Assembly: GCA_036873135.1 (NCBI GenBank)
Contig: JAPTYO010000017.1
Span: 2,108,001 to 2,172,000, forward strand
Length of the DNA: 64,000 nucleotides
Direction: 5' to 3'
Origin: Clarkia xantiana subsp. parviflora
Taxonomy: Eukaryota > Streptophyta > Magnoliopsida > Myrtales > Onagraceae
In this document: piece by piece, positions 33,498 to 44,550 of the stretch
Position numbering within the stretch: the stretch's first letter is position 1
Layout of the letters: every line of letters begins with the position of its first letter
The notes under the pieces: model-generated
Database searches by the model: none
The model's input: only the letters and a program-made list of their open reading frames with translations
What the model was told of the DNA's origin: nothing
Translations under genes and position numbers: made by a program

Positions 33498-34135
33498 ATG
33501 GAGTTGTGCATTAGTATTCCTTTCTCATTGGAGAGCCTTCATTGCTATAGTTGCCTTTTGTTTAGGGTATGTTTGTTGGGTTAGGTCCTGATGTCTCGTC
33601 TTGCCGGATGTTGTATCCTTCATGCTTTTTAGATGTCTCTTTCATGAGTTGTGCTTGACGATGTTCAAGTCTGATACGAGCATAGGTCACGCGAGGGCGA
33701 CATGCAAGACAATAACGTTTGTCGGAGGTTGCTTTGTGCGACTTGTAAGGCAATTCCTCTTCTTGATGGGTCGAGTTTATTTTGAGAGCCTTGAACTTTG
33801 GATTTCATGTCTTTGCTATCCTTCTTGGTGGTGTTGGGTTCCTTTGAGATACTTCTCTTGACTTGTGATATGGATGGTAGGATAACTCGTTACTTTTCAT
33901 GATAACCTCTTGTGCTTCTGTATATGATCCTTTGGTCATGGACTTCTCCCTTGTATATGCTTTCCTTTACTTATCTTTCTTTTGTGTTTTCCTTCACATC
34001 ACCTGCTATCTCATCAAGAACAAACTTTATGTGTTCTTCATACAACTTTGCTTTGCAATTATTTTCTCATGGAATCCTTCTTAGTATGGTGCAATGATCT
34101 CTTCTTATACCCTTTAAATGGTATATATGGTACTG
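33498..34135. other. Element E internal sequence between arrays
   Basis: T-rich stretch without a recognisable gene. Confidence 0.4.
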
Positions 34136-34830
34136 TTAGACCAAAGATACGCTCTTGGTGGGCGTCGAATCTGTTCACGAGACAGGCTCTCGGAGGGCAC
34201 CAGTAGTTAGACCAAAGATACGCTCTTGGTGGGCGTCGAAACTGTTCACGAGATACGCTCTCGGAGGGCACCAGTAGTTAGACCAAAGATACGCTCCTGG
34301 TGGGCGTCGAATCTGGTAGCTTGAAATCTACCTCAAGATACGCTCTTGGGGGCGTCGAATCTGGTAGTTTGAAATCTACCTCAAGATATGCTCTTGGGGG
34401 CGTCGAATCTGGTAGTTTGAAATCTACCTCAAGATACGCTCTTGGGGGCGTCGAATCTGGTAGTTTGAAATCTACCTCAAGATACGCTCTTGGGGGCGTC
34501 GAAGGTCGTAGTTTTTGGAAACCACTCTCAAGATACGCTCTTGGGGGCGTTGAAGGTCATAGTTTTTGGAAACCACTCTCAAGATACGCTCTTGGGGGCG
34601 TCGAAGGTCGTAGTTTTTGGAAGCTACTCTCAAGATACGCTCTTGGGGGCGTCGAAGGTCGTAGTATGAAAACTACTCTCAAGATACGCTCTTGGGGGCG
34701 TCGAATCTGTTCGCGGGATAGGCTCCCGGAGGGCACATGGTTCGTTGTTTTAGAACTACTCTTAAGATACGCTCTTGGGGGCGTCGAATGTGTTCGCGGG
34801 ATTTGCTTCCGGAGGGCTCAGAATATTACC
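34136..34830. repeat. Composite tandem array with 71, 48 and 51-bp periods
   Basis: Three unit types share the core AAGATACGCTCTTGG.GGGCGTCGAA. Two 71-bp units start at 34,136 and 34,207; 48-bp units follow from about 34,324 to 34,505; 51-bp units from about 34,505 to 34,680; then longer diverged units. The long open plus frame (34,300-35,085) results from periods divisible by three. It looks like stepwise growth by insertion into a common core. Confidence 0.88.
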
Positions 34831-35290
34831 TTACCTTGTGTCCCTTCTCATGTAGGGTGCGTTTTTTACACGCTTTTCGAGTCTTTACTTGACTTTTCCT
34901 TCTATGATATTCCATGTTACCACGCTTTTCTTAAGTGTGGGAGATCACCTTTGCAGGAGAATGGTAACCCTGTTGATATTGTTAGTTCAGGCTCTTCTTC
35001 TTCTTCCTCGAGCTCTATCAGTGGTTCATCTTTAGAGGGTCAGTATCATGAGGACTTCCCAATGGCATCTGGTTGGTTGCTTTAGTATCCTATCTTTGTA
35101 TATATCTCTTTACTTTTCCTTCCCTTGATAGGTCGAGTGTTTGTTTGTTGCCGACTTAGGGCATGTTTGTACAGGGAGTTGAGGTTGTTTTCCCTCTTAT
35201 ATGACTTCTTATTGGAGAAGTGGTATTGCATGTTCTTGTGATCTTCTGCCTCTAATCTCTTCTTTTACACTTAGGTGGACTACCAAGCAC

Positions 35291-35342
35291 TTATTCGTTT
35301 GGTTCCCCCCAAGTTGCTTGGTGGTCATACCGCCTTTCATAT
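35291..35342 (-). pseudogene. Protease/RT-linker relic of element E
   Basis: Minus reads YERRYDHQATWGEPNE then stop, matching the end of the linker frame in A and B (RQRYDCQATWGAPS, stop). It marks E as a relative of A and B and fixes its orientation. Upstream coding is too degraded to follow. Confidence 0.55.
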
Positions 35343-35445
35343 TTGGCCGTTGAAGGCCCCTCGTTCATTTTCTTGGTTGGGTACCCCTTATGCTCGGGGC
35401 TCCCTTGTCTGCTTGTTTGAATGCGATGAGTGTCCCTTGTAGGAT

Positions 35446-36440
35446 TTACTCTTTCTCATGCTTGCTTGTTTCAGTCATAGGCATGGTTTGGATAATGCCT
35501 TTGTCGGATGTATCTTTAGAGGTTGGGTGGAGAGCTTTTGCTTTGGGTGGGTGGGGGTGATTTTCATTCTCTTGATAACTAGGATGTGGCAGTGTTTGTA
35601 TCCTAGGGGTGCTTGTAAATTCTTTCCCCCCCTTCCTTGTGTTTTTTAGAAAAAACACTTTTGCGGTGATGATAGAGTAGGAGTAACGTATCTTGGAAGG
35701 GATTGTATTTAGGTTGAAAATCTTTCTCATATAATGGTGTCTTGAGTTGTTAATCTCGAAGGTGTGTTTCAGACTAGTCAATCTGATCCATGCTCCTTGC
35801 TCGGGCATGGGGGGGGGGGGGGGGGTCTGACCGGGATGTGATAATCTTCTTGAAGTGTTGTGGTACTTAGCGTGCTTTGCATTTTCCTTTACATTGGAGT
35901 ATTCTTCAATGCCTTTAGGGAGTGTCACATTGGTCATGCTCCTCCCACCTTGAATCTTGATTATAGACTTCCTTTGAATTAGGACTTGAACCTAAAAAGG
36001 ATGTTTTCCTTTAGGTTTGCAGGTGATGCTCCATGATTTTCCATGGGTTTGCCCCCGTGTTGGCTATTCCTTGTTGGATAGCTTCATTAGAGGCTGCATT
36101 TGTATTGCGTACGTATACGTGTTTGAGGTGTGTTGAGCTGACAAGTCCCTCCTTTTTCATTTTGTCATAACCTTCATTCATCATGTGTTCGGCGTATGGC
36201 CTTAAAGGCGGGATATTTTTCTAGTGCCCCCTTTTATCGAGGTTCTCCTCTTGATGGGATGCCAGAGTCAAATGTCTTATCATTCGCAGACAAGGTGTTT
36301 GATCAGGATGTGCGTCTAGTGTGAGGGTCGATCTTGAATCCTTACTCCCCAAGCTTTTGAGCTCTTCTTTGTTTGATCTTGTAGAACTATTATCATGCCC
36401 TAAGGCTCTTGATAGGAGATGTATCTCATTTTTCATATTC
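35446..36440 (-). pseudogene. Probable gag-region relic of element E
   Basis: Open minus pieces at 35,937-35,446 and 36,436-36,221 are Pro, Lys and Ser-rich, between the linker relic and the expected 5' end, where A and B have gag. No zinc knuckle was found, so the assignment is by position. A run of 17-18 G lies at about 35,809-35,826 and could hide a length error. Confidence 0.3.
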
Positions 36441-37103
36441 TAGTTGTTGCACTATCTCTTTTGCTAATCTTGCATCTTTAGAGTTTCTCTCTTGGTGCAT
36501 GACTTCAATGACAGGATTTTCTACCGATGTTTGTTCTGTTAGGACTTGTATCCTTGGTTGCCTTCCTTTCTTGTGAGATGGCGAAGGAGTGTTTATGAAC
36601 ACTCAAATGTGTCGTACTTGGTAGAGGTATGCGCCTAATCTTTAGGGCGCTGTCTTGAATGTTCGTGTAAGTGATGGATATGTGCCGAATTCGAGTTCGT
36701 ATTTATATTTCGGGCCTCGTAAACACGTAAAAATTACATCTCGACTTGAAAAACGTCTCCCAAAGGGTCAAAACGGTCCGGAAGCGCGTTACGCGCATCC
36801 GGACCGGACCTCCGGATTGCACTACGGGTATTGCGCGATTACCGATTACGCGATTACCATTACATGTAGAGAAGTCAAGTTCGCGCATTGCCAATATTGA
36901 TGACGGTTACCGCTTGCTTTTGAACCGTCATCAAACCGCTTTAAAACAGGGTCCGGTCCCAAGGAAGCCTATAAATAGGAGGCCTTGGCCACCCATTTTC
37001 ACACATCCTCTCATTTGCCAAACTTTGGTATTTTGAGCTCTGACTTCTCTCTAGAAATACTTTCTCTCTCTAGAATTACCTTTTTAGCCCTATTGTGACT
37101 TAG

Positions 37104-37174
37104 GCATCGGAAAGGGCTCCACTAGCACCATCCCCCCCCCCCCTCTCCGTGCTAGTATTGGCCCTTCGTGCAGG
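37104..37174 (+). other. R/U5 nested stem-loop of element B
   Basis: Begins GCATCGGAAAGGG. Outer stem AAGGGC (37,112-37,117) with GCCCTT (37,161-37,166); here both sides differ from C yet still pair. Inner stem ACTAGCAC (37,121-37,128) with GTGCTAGT (37,149-37,156), eight perfect pairs. The loop contains a run of about 13 C. Confidence 0.65.
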
Positions 37175-37238
37175 AACCGGGGCTCCAGACGTTCAGACGT
37201 GTGCACAGACTGCCGTCCACTCTCCTGAGACACATCAG

Positions 37239-37378
37239 CCTTTTGAGACACAGACTCCTCTTGAGACGCAACCGCCTTTTGAGACACAGACGCCTCTTAA
37301 GACGCAACCGCCTTTTGAGACACAGACGCCTCTTGAGACGCAACCGCCTTTCGAGACACAGACCTTTCCGAGACTCAG
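37239..37378 (+). repeat. 36-bp minisatellite in element B U5
   Basis: Units start at 37,239, 37,275, 37,311 and 37,347, the last incomplete. Each 36-bp unit is itself a doublet of diverged 18-bp halves (core TTTTGAGACACAGAC and TCTTGAGACGCAACC). Not present in the A LTR. Confidence 0.85.
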
Positions 37379-37508
37379 AGTTAAAACCGAACACTCGTCA
37401 GTGGCACAAGGCGAAAACCTCTTTCAGACGAAGGGTTAAAGCCCGAAAACCCGCTCAACCATTCAAACAGACGCGTCCCCACGACCCAGTTCATCCAGGA
37501 CGCAATAT

Positions 37509-37526
37509 TGGCGCCGTCTCCGTGAT
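37509..37526 (+). other. Primer binding site of element B
   Basis: TGGCGCCGTCTCCGTGAT, sharing TGGCGCCGTCT with C and D. Confidence 0.7.
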
Positions 37527-37556
37527 TCGAACAAAAAGCTATCATACCGCAAATTC

Positions 37557-39872
37557 ATGACGAGTGATCGCAACCCTCCCGAAGAGGTTAACGCGAGAAG
37601 TACATGGAAAAGGCCTGGACATCCTAAGATGTCTCCGGCAAGCAAAAAATCAGGAGGTCAGAAACCACCCGGAAGCCAGCCGGGGCCTTCCGACATACCG
37701 AAAACTACTTCCGTAGTTTCATCCATGCCAACCGAGGATGTGCCCGACGCACAGCACAACCTCCAAAAACCAAATGACGAGCACCGTTCACCCCCACCTG
37801 GTTTCGAACCAGAGATGCATGATAATGATGAATTTCAGTCAGAAATGCCGCAAGGCGAACAACAAGGAACGGGAGCAAACCCGATGCCTTCAGTTACTCC
37901 AGCAATGATGGCGGCGCTGGAAGACTTACTCGCATTCCGCGAGTTACTGAAAAATCAAGGATATGCGGCCCAACCACCTCTAACCGCCCAGGAACACGCT
38001 GCACCGACAAGAGAAATGTCGCAAGACACTACCCTCTAAGGCCGTCCATTCCAAGGCAAGATCCAACATGCAGAAAATGCCTTCCAGCATACAAGATATG
38101 AAGCCGCACATTCATACACTCCTTCCCAAGGAGCCCGTCATTGGAGGAATGCAAGAGACTTTGACGCTGAAAGTGAGAATTCATACAACCAAGAAGTGTA
38201 CGTTGCAAAGACAATGCACAAGACCGATGACACCAACTTGGAGTATTTTCACATAAAGGATGTCGCCTTTAAAGATGTCATGAATTTCTCATTAAAGGAC
38301 AAGGAGCACGTTGCATACCACAACGCCTTGCCCATAACCTCGCAGAAGCCGATAAGAAGACAACTTGGATCCTTCCACATCCCTGTTGCCACATCCAATG
38401 CTTTCTTCACGCCAACAAGAAATGAATCCTTCGCACAATGAGACCAAGGAGCCCTCCAATACAAAGGTGTCAACCCGTCACCCCCTCTGCCTCCAATCAA
38501 CGGACAAGTCGAGGCGACAAGGACAAAGTCTCAAGTCACAAGTCATCAAGACACACTGCACCAATGAATAGAGGGGCAATGTACGGAAGGTACCTTTCAG
38601 TACCAACAACCAAGGCACGAAGCTTCACGCTCATGCAACCCGTACGTAAAAAAACAACCTCCAAAGCAGAATCAAACAAAACCGCCCTCGAGCGGTCAAA
38701 AAGGAAACAATTGGCAGCCTCAGCCAAAAGGCCTTTCCAAGAAGATATCACAGACTGCATTCCATTGAATGCACCGCTATCCGTGCTAATGAAGAAAATG
38801 AAGGATGCGAACATGTGGAAAGAGCCGAACAATTTCAGAAAAGGTCTGCTGGGGAAAAACAAAGACAAGTGGTGTGAAAACCACGAAGTCTTCGGCCACG
38901 AAACGGACAGCTGTGTCAGCCTACGTTCCCGCATTAACAGCTTCGTCCTCAAAGGCAAATTAAAGCAATTCGTCGATCAAGGCGACAGCCCTCCAAAGAA
39001 GACTCAAGGAGAGTCATCAAAATACACAAGGAAGGTCCTTCCACAAGGACAAGCCAAGACGATGCTGACATCTGTCACAAGGAGGGACGGGAAAAACCTG
39101 TTAGTAACGATGACGTCCCAATCACGGGATTGACAACAAGAACCTTGAAGGCAATAATTGAAAAAGAGATACATGTTTCCTGGGAAAAGAGACAACCGCA
39201 ACAAAAGAGGCCGTTCCAGTCAGATGCCCAAAGGCTCAAAGAGACCAATCTCGCCATATGTGTTCCTTTGAACACACCGCTGTCTGTCATCCTGAAAGAA
39301 ATGAAGGAGACCAGCTATGGAAAAATCCCTCTAAATTCCGCAACGGCCCATTGGGAAAAGATGAAAGCAAATGGTGCGAAAATCACGAAGTATACGGCCA
39401 TGAGACGGACAGTTGTGTCAGCTTAAGATTTCATGTAAACAGCTTGATCTTAGAAGGAAAAATGAAGAAGTATATCGACTAAGGAAATAAGCATCAAAGG
39501 AAGCCTCGTGTGAAATCTTCAGAAAAAGGCAAGGGAAAAGAAAAGGCGGATGATAATCCACTTATCGCCAAACGCCAGAAAAACAACGTCACTTATGGAA
39601 CCAATTGTGACGACTTATACAATCCTTGGAACATGAATACGGAAGAAACAAATTTCAAACTCCCGGAAAACAAACTTCACCGCCAACTTGAGCCAACGAC
39701 TGCCTTCCTTGGCAAAAATGTTGAAGAACAACACAAGCAACGTAAAAATGGGGGGCATGACATCAACATTTGTTCATCCCCAAAGGTGGAGATTGAAGAG
39801 CTCAACACGCTAGATGCATTGAGAAACTATGTGGCACGTGGCAGAGTCAACTGGCCAACAAATCACCTATGA
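37557..39872 (+). pseudogene. Element B gag-like gene with duplicated knuckle module
   Basis: ATG 37,557 (MTSDRN) sits 30 nt after the primer site. Open pieces: 37,557-38,039, 38,196-38,441, 38,438-39,133, 39,258-39,482 and 39,510-39,872, separated by stops or frameshifts. Two modules each contain KRPFQ, a segment like LNAPLSV or LNTPLSV, and a CX2HX4HX4C knuckle: WCENHEVFGHETDSC near 38,870 and WCENHEVYGHETDSC near 39,375. Element A has only the second type. The end, NYVARGRVNWPTNHL, matches A. Gag function inferred from position and knuckle. Confidence 0.65.
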
Positions 39873-40231
39873 GGACGTCAAACACATCAGCAATCCCTTT
39901 ATCTTCCTTATCTCCTTTTTCGCATATCTATTTTAAATCTTCTTAGATTAAGTACAACTTATGCTTATTAGCCTCAGTACTGTTCAAAAGAAGTGAGCAG
40001 TAGACGCTTTCTTGTAATCCGTTGTGCGAATTCCAAATATCTAATAAAGGTTAAATCTACTTTCGTAGGTACATTATTATGACGCATATTACCTTGGAAT
40101 AAAGCCAAGTAGCAACTACGCACATATTAATCGCGTCAACAACACAAAGCCTCAAACATTCTATACGCGCAAGACTAAAAATCGTGTCACAATAATAAAT
40201 AAGGCGTGGGCATTACCCAATGGCAGATCAT
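39873..40231. other. Element B spacer after gag
   Basis: Non-coding by eye. Matches the 12,800-13,190 region of A in inverse orientation (for example the Leu-free AT-rich stretch around AGCACTGTTC-like words). Confidence 0.4.
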
Positions 40232-40312
40232 GCACTATTAGAAGATGAAACAATAAAAACCATCAGGAAACAGCGATACAACTGCCAAGCGACTTGGGGG
40301 GCACCAAGCTGA
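40232..40312 (+). pseudogene. Protease/RT-linker relic of element B
   Basis: ALLEDETIKTIRKQRYNCQ followed by ATWGAPS and TGA. Matches the end of the longer A frame (11,968-12,312); the upstream part has been lost. Confidence 0.6.
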
Positions 40313-42525
40313 CAAGTGCTCGGCATTTTACCTAACATATACACATACCTATCATGATCCGCACCTTCGCGTCCACACTCAGGGAAGTTTCCTACACAAA
40401 CAAGGAATCCTTGTATCAGATTCCTTTACTTTATTTATGCATGACTAAAAAAAAAATTTCATGACTTCATACTTTTGCAAACTTATAAAAATTGCGATTA
40501 TCTGACAAAAGCAACTCTGTTCATAGGTACATGCTACACTACGATTACTACATGGGAATAACGCCAAGTAGTAACCTATGCGCAAAAATCTACTTCAACA
40601 ATACAAGCTAAGCATTGTGTTCAAGGAGGGATTTATGGTATACAACGCCAACATATCAATTATCTACACCAACAGGGAGTTTATTTCTCCATTCATAACA
40701 TTGGCGTCTATCTCAAGAAGGTGCCGGCAACACAAAGCCATCGCGCTATGTGCACAGTCAACTTATATATCGCAATGACAACTTGCGGATTATCTAAAAA
40801 ATGACGACTATTCCAGAGGCGTCAACTACAAGCAATACCTTGGAATAACACCAAGGTCTACTATCAAAATGACGACTATTCCAAAGGCGTCAAATACAAG
40901 CAATATCTTGGATTAACACCAAGATCTACTATCAAAAGTAGCATGTTGAGGTATCCTCTTTGTAAAGACAAACCCCATGTTTACTTCTAAAAAATGACAT
41001 GCTGTGACATCTCTTGTTAGAGGAAAATCCTCATGTTCATGGCCATTCCCTGGATTCAGAACAGGATGGGCAAATACAATACGGGACTCATCAACCCATA
41101 AGTGGCGGAAGTTCTCTTGTTAGACAATGACCCCACGCTACAACAAGTGCGAATTCCTGTTTAAAGGGTTCACTCTTTATGGCAAATGTCCTCTTGTTAG
41201 ATGACAATCCCATACTATGAATTCCTATTTAAAAAAGGGTTCACTCTATACGGCGAACGTCCTCTTATTAGATGACAATCCCGTACTATGAATTCCTGCT
41301 TGAGGGTTCACTCTTTACGGCAAAAGTCCTCTTGTTAGATGACAATTCCATATTACAGATTTTCAAACCGTGTTGCATGGTTCCTGGACGCAGAAAGCAT
41401 GCATCACAATTCATATTTTCAAAAAGTGTTACGTGGTCCCTGGACGCAGGAATCATGTATCACAAATATTTTTTCAAATACTTTATCAAATATCTTATGT
41501 ATCAAATATTTTTTCAAATATTTTATCAACACGGTTTTTGCGTGTATCACGAGCTTTTTTAGGGTTCACAAACATCTTTTCAAAAACCAAAATGTTTTTA
41601 CGTATGCTTCCCCAACGCGGGTTGATACGCGCTGGCAGGTGCGCACCCTGTTTAAAACTCATAAAATTTACAAGTCGAGTCTTGTGCAACGTCGCCTTAG
41701 AGTGGAACTAAGAGACGGTATAAACTAGTATCTTTCTTAGCCAAGATAATACCTTTCAAATGCACTACTTGTTAAGAAATATTGCTATACGCAAAATACT
41801 TGGCAGGTTACAACATATATAGCGGCAAGCTATTTAGGAAAGAAGGGCAACATGTATAATGCATCATGCAAGCAATCAGGAGAGCATCTCAAGTTATGAA
41901 GAAGTGGCTAATGGTCACGGCTGCGAAGACTACATCTATGATTACTAGTCATCCACATCAAACAAAAACCTACAATGCGCAAGTCGCAACATCCTATGCT
42001 CTATCCATCTTGCCATGCCTTGGAATCTAACCAAGAGGGGCGATCATAACACTCAACAATTAGCGATATACTGTCGCAACTACGGAAATCATGTTCATCA
42101 TCTAAGGATATCTATCATATCTTCCAAGTCCAAAGCATATGGACGGCATAGATAACTCAAGGTATGGAATATTACTAACAAGTTATCACATGATTATTAT
42201 TGAAAACAGGTCCAGGTGACGAAATATCATGCAAGCAAATGCATGAACAAAGAATTATCAACACAACATCAAAGGGTTCAACATGCTGGAAGCAGACAAC
42301 CCGACACCAACCAAGAGTTAACATCATCTCTAAGGACCTATGGCAAAGAATTCATAACATCAAATGCAATGTCGTCATCCACACAAATGACACGACAAGA
42401 ATGATTGTTTCAACATTCAACACAACATAGCTCTTCAACATAAGGGCGACAATCAGCAACATTGGCATCAAAATCAGCAATCAACAAATACTTACCTCAA
42501 TAGGAGTAACGCTCCTCCTTGGGCC
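40313..42525 (+). other. Non-coding tail of element B
   Basis: Inverse counterpart of 10,190-11,950. At about 41,105-41,350 phrases like CCTCTTGTTAGATGACAATCC and TACTATGAATTCCT repeat three to four times, a short irregular array not obvious in A. No ORF I can name. Confidence 0.5.
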
Positions 42526-42547
42526 GGTCCCTCGACCGGGGGGCAGA

Positions 42548-43374
42548 TGACACCACTGCACAACCCTCAAATCTATTTCCTTTATCACAAGAAGGAATTA
42601 GCACGGTCATGCTCGGCATAAAGAACTAAGAATCGCTCGAGGAACGCGCCCCTGCGTCGGATCTTTCGAGAATTATGCTAAAAACAGAAGCTGCAGCCAG
42701 CAATAACTTGGAAAATTAACAAGTTCAAAGAAGATACAATGAGACGTCTTACTCACAAGCCCTTTACCGCGACCGTGTCCGAAGACTCCAGAGTAGCGGG
42801 GGCACTTGTATGGACATTCCTCCCAACAAATGGATTCCTGTACACATCAGTTATCTGCAAAGACAAGCTTTTTCCCATCAAGATGGAGATAGTGGACTTA
42901 CTCATGGTAACAGCTGTGGGAAGACTAATTCTGACAAGAAGACAGCAAGATCTGATATCCTGGAAAATGCAGCCAACAATCCAGTCAGTGCGTAAACACG
43001 CACCAACACTTATGCAAGCATTTATGCAACAGATGCTCCATGTGAGACAACCATGGACGTACAAGACTCGTTAGTCTTCGTGCAACAAGTAACAAGCATC
43101 ACGCATGGGGGGCAACCTCTTCAACACATTAACCTTGCATGACAACACCGAGCTCATACTCGCAGCATACAAGATTACAATGGTGGAATATTCTCTAAGT
43201 ACTTTGCTTAGGATGATAGTCAGCATATTGCAAGCTGTCAGCATACAACCACGTGTCAGCATATTATCAGGAGTTGGCATATAACCTGTGTTCGCATCAA
43301 GCATACAGATACAGCATACATAGCCAGGGATGGTGAAAAGATTCTAAGTGCGGGGGCAAATACGCACACATAGT
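42548..43374. other. Unassigned sequence
   Basis: No gene recognised. The open frames at 42,739-43,074 (both strands) have no known motif. A purine-rich GTGCGGGGGCAAAT lies near 43,346-43,360, reminiscent of a gypsy polypurine tract. Confidence 0.3.
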
Positions 43375-43664
43375 GTACGTATATACATGTCGACAAGGAT
43401 GCATGTCGAAAAGGAGAAAATATTTTCTAAGTGTTTCCATGTACGTATATACATGTCGACAAGGATGCATGTCGACAAGGAGAAAATATTTTCTAAGTGT
43501 TTCCATGTACGTACATACATGTCGACAAGGATGCATGTCGACAAGGAGAAAATATTTTCTAAGTGTTTCCATGTACGTACATACATTTCGACAAGGATGC
43601 ATGTCGACAAGGGTAGAATATTTTCTAAGTGTTTCCATGTACGTACATACATGTCGACAAAGAT
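43375..43664. repeat. 66-bp minisatellite, four copies plus a partial
   Basis: Units start at 43,375, 43,441, 43,507, 43,573 and 43,639. Each contains CATGTCGACAAGGATGCATG and ends TTTTCTAAGTGTTTCCAT. Copies differ by one to three bases. A period of exactly 22 codons keeps frames open on both strands. Confidence 0.93.
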
Positions 43665-43717
43665 AGATTGCATACAACAAGTAGCTATGCCTCCTAAGCA
43701 CACCTATGAGCCTAGAA

Positions 43718-43858
43718 AAGTCAATGCGCATAGCAAAGTCAACGCGCATAGCAAAGTCAACGCGCATGGCAAAGTCAACGCGCATGGCAAAGTCAACGCG
43801 CATAGCAAAGTCAACACGCATAGCAAAGTCAACGCGCATAGCAAAGTTGATACGTGCA
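43718..43858. repeat. 18-bp minisatellite, about eight copies
   Basis: Unit AAAGTCAACGCGCATAGC, with G/A and C/T variants, repeated about eight times. It explains the repetitive open frames on both strands. Confidence 0.92.
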
Positions 43859-44063
43859 ACGAAATTGACCAACGTCTCAAGAAGCCATCATGCAAACGGT
43901 GCGACTAACGTGACGAACCGCGAAGAGCAAACACGACAACACTTAGGAAAAATATTTCTCTAAGGCATCAAGGAAACAAACGACTACTTCCAAGAGATTC
44001 CTTGACGATCAAAGGATCAAAGGAGTAATGCTCTATCATGTACATAATTCTTTGCACGTCTCT

Positions 44064-44380
44064 TTATTATGTGATTCAGATTGAGCTTCATGTCCTAATA
44101 ACAGGAAATCACTCAATGCTTACTGTGTTAATCTTGAGAATTCTATGGTTGCATGGAAAGTCAAGAAGCAATATACTATTCAATTATCAAGTGCTGAAAC
44201 TTAGTATAGAAATTTTCAGATTACTGTCTCTTTGGATTTGAAGACTTCTGCAGGAACTGGGATTGATAATTCAAAAGTTAATTTCTCTATTCACTGACAG
44301 TGAAGGAGTAATTAAGATTGCGAAGGATTCAATATTCTACGAGAGAACAAAACATATCAAATTGGTGAAGAATATAGATA
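44064..44380 (+). pseudogene. Copia RNase H remnant
   Basis: Reads LLCDSD, stop, ASCPNNRKSLNAYCVNLEN, then VAWKVKKQYTIQLSSAET, stop, YRNF. This is the copia RNase H core (compare SSAEAEYR). After a frame change, DSEGVIKIAKDSIFYERTK and HIKLV follow. The first stop is TGA for Trp. No LTR found alongside. It lies about 170 bp past the stop codon of the host gene on the opposite strand. Confidence 0.8.
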
Positions 44381-44550
44381 GTAGTGTATATAAAGTAATA
44401 AATAGTTTCCGGATAGAACTTCATTTTGTAATATTGCTTTATCCGAATACGCTCCTTTCTCACCTGCTTCCTTCTTCCCTCTTTAAGTATTACGTACGCA
44501 GGTAGTCATAGCTTTTGGATCAATGTTGATACAGAAATATTAAAAAATAT

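Larger units (their letters stand above)
19238..36660 (-). mobile_element. Element E: degenerate minus-strand gypsy element, split by element C
   Basis: A 3' LTR (19,238-19,971), a purine-rich tract, and internal sequence up to 21,564, resuming at 32,520 after element C and continuing to about 36,660. Continuity is supported by C's target duplication GGCGA on both sides and by an open frame that rejoins across it (TEWVLAVGESSSQSKSK). The gag side (35,290-36,640) is like A and B. The right end is near the B LTR start and a 5' LTR of E is not seen, so the right boundary is approximate. No RT or integrase is visible. Confidence 0.55.
36666..37507 (+). repeat. Element B 5' LTR
   Basis: Starts near TGTAAGTGATGGATATG (exact first base uncertain within 6 bp) and ends CGCAATA before the primer site. 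TATA box CTATAAATAGG near 36,969. Nested stem-loop at 37,104-37,174 and a 36-bp minisatellite at 37,239-37,378 in the U5 part. U3 has GGTCCGGAAGC and CCGGACC motifs like those in A. Confidence 0.65.
36666..42547 (+). mobile_element. Element B: non-autonomous gypsy derivative, inverse of element A
   Basis: Plus-strand element with a 5' LTR (36,666-37,507), primer site, gag-like pseudogene, linker relic and long non-coding tail. The tail matches element A in reverse. A purine-rich GGTCCCTCGACCGGGGGGCAGA lies at 42,526-42,547, a candidate polypurine tract, but what follows does not resemble the 5' LTR. The 3' boundary is therefore uncertain. No RT, RNase H or integrase. Confidence 0.65.

Noticed and set aside
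34300..35085. 261-codon open frame (SRYALGGVES repeats)
   Set aside because: Produced by 48 and 51-bp tandem repeats, which are multiples of three. No family likeness outside the repeat.
35809..35826. Run of about 18 G as a G-quadruplex
   Set aside because: A single homopolymer in degraded repeat DNA, and its length may be a sequencing artefact.
42526..42620. 3' LTR of element B after the purine tract
   Set aside because: Sequence after 42,548 (TGACACCACTGC) does not resemble the B 5' LTR, so no LTR is called.
43297..43908. Long open frames on both strands
   Set aside because: By-products of the 66-bp and 18-bp minisatellites.
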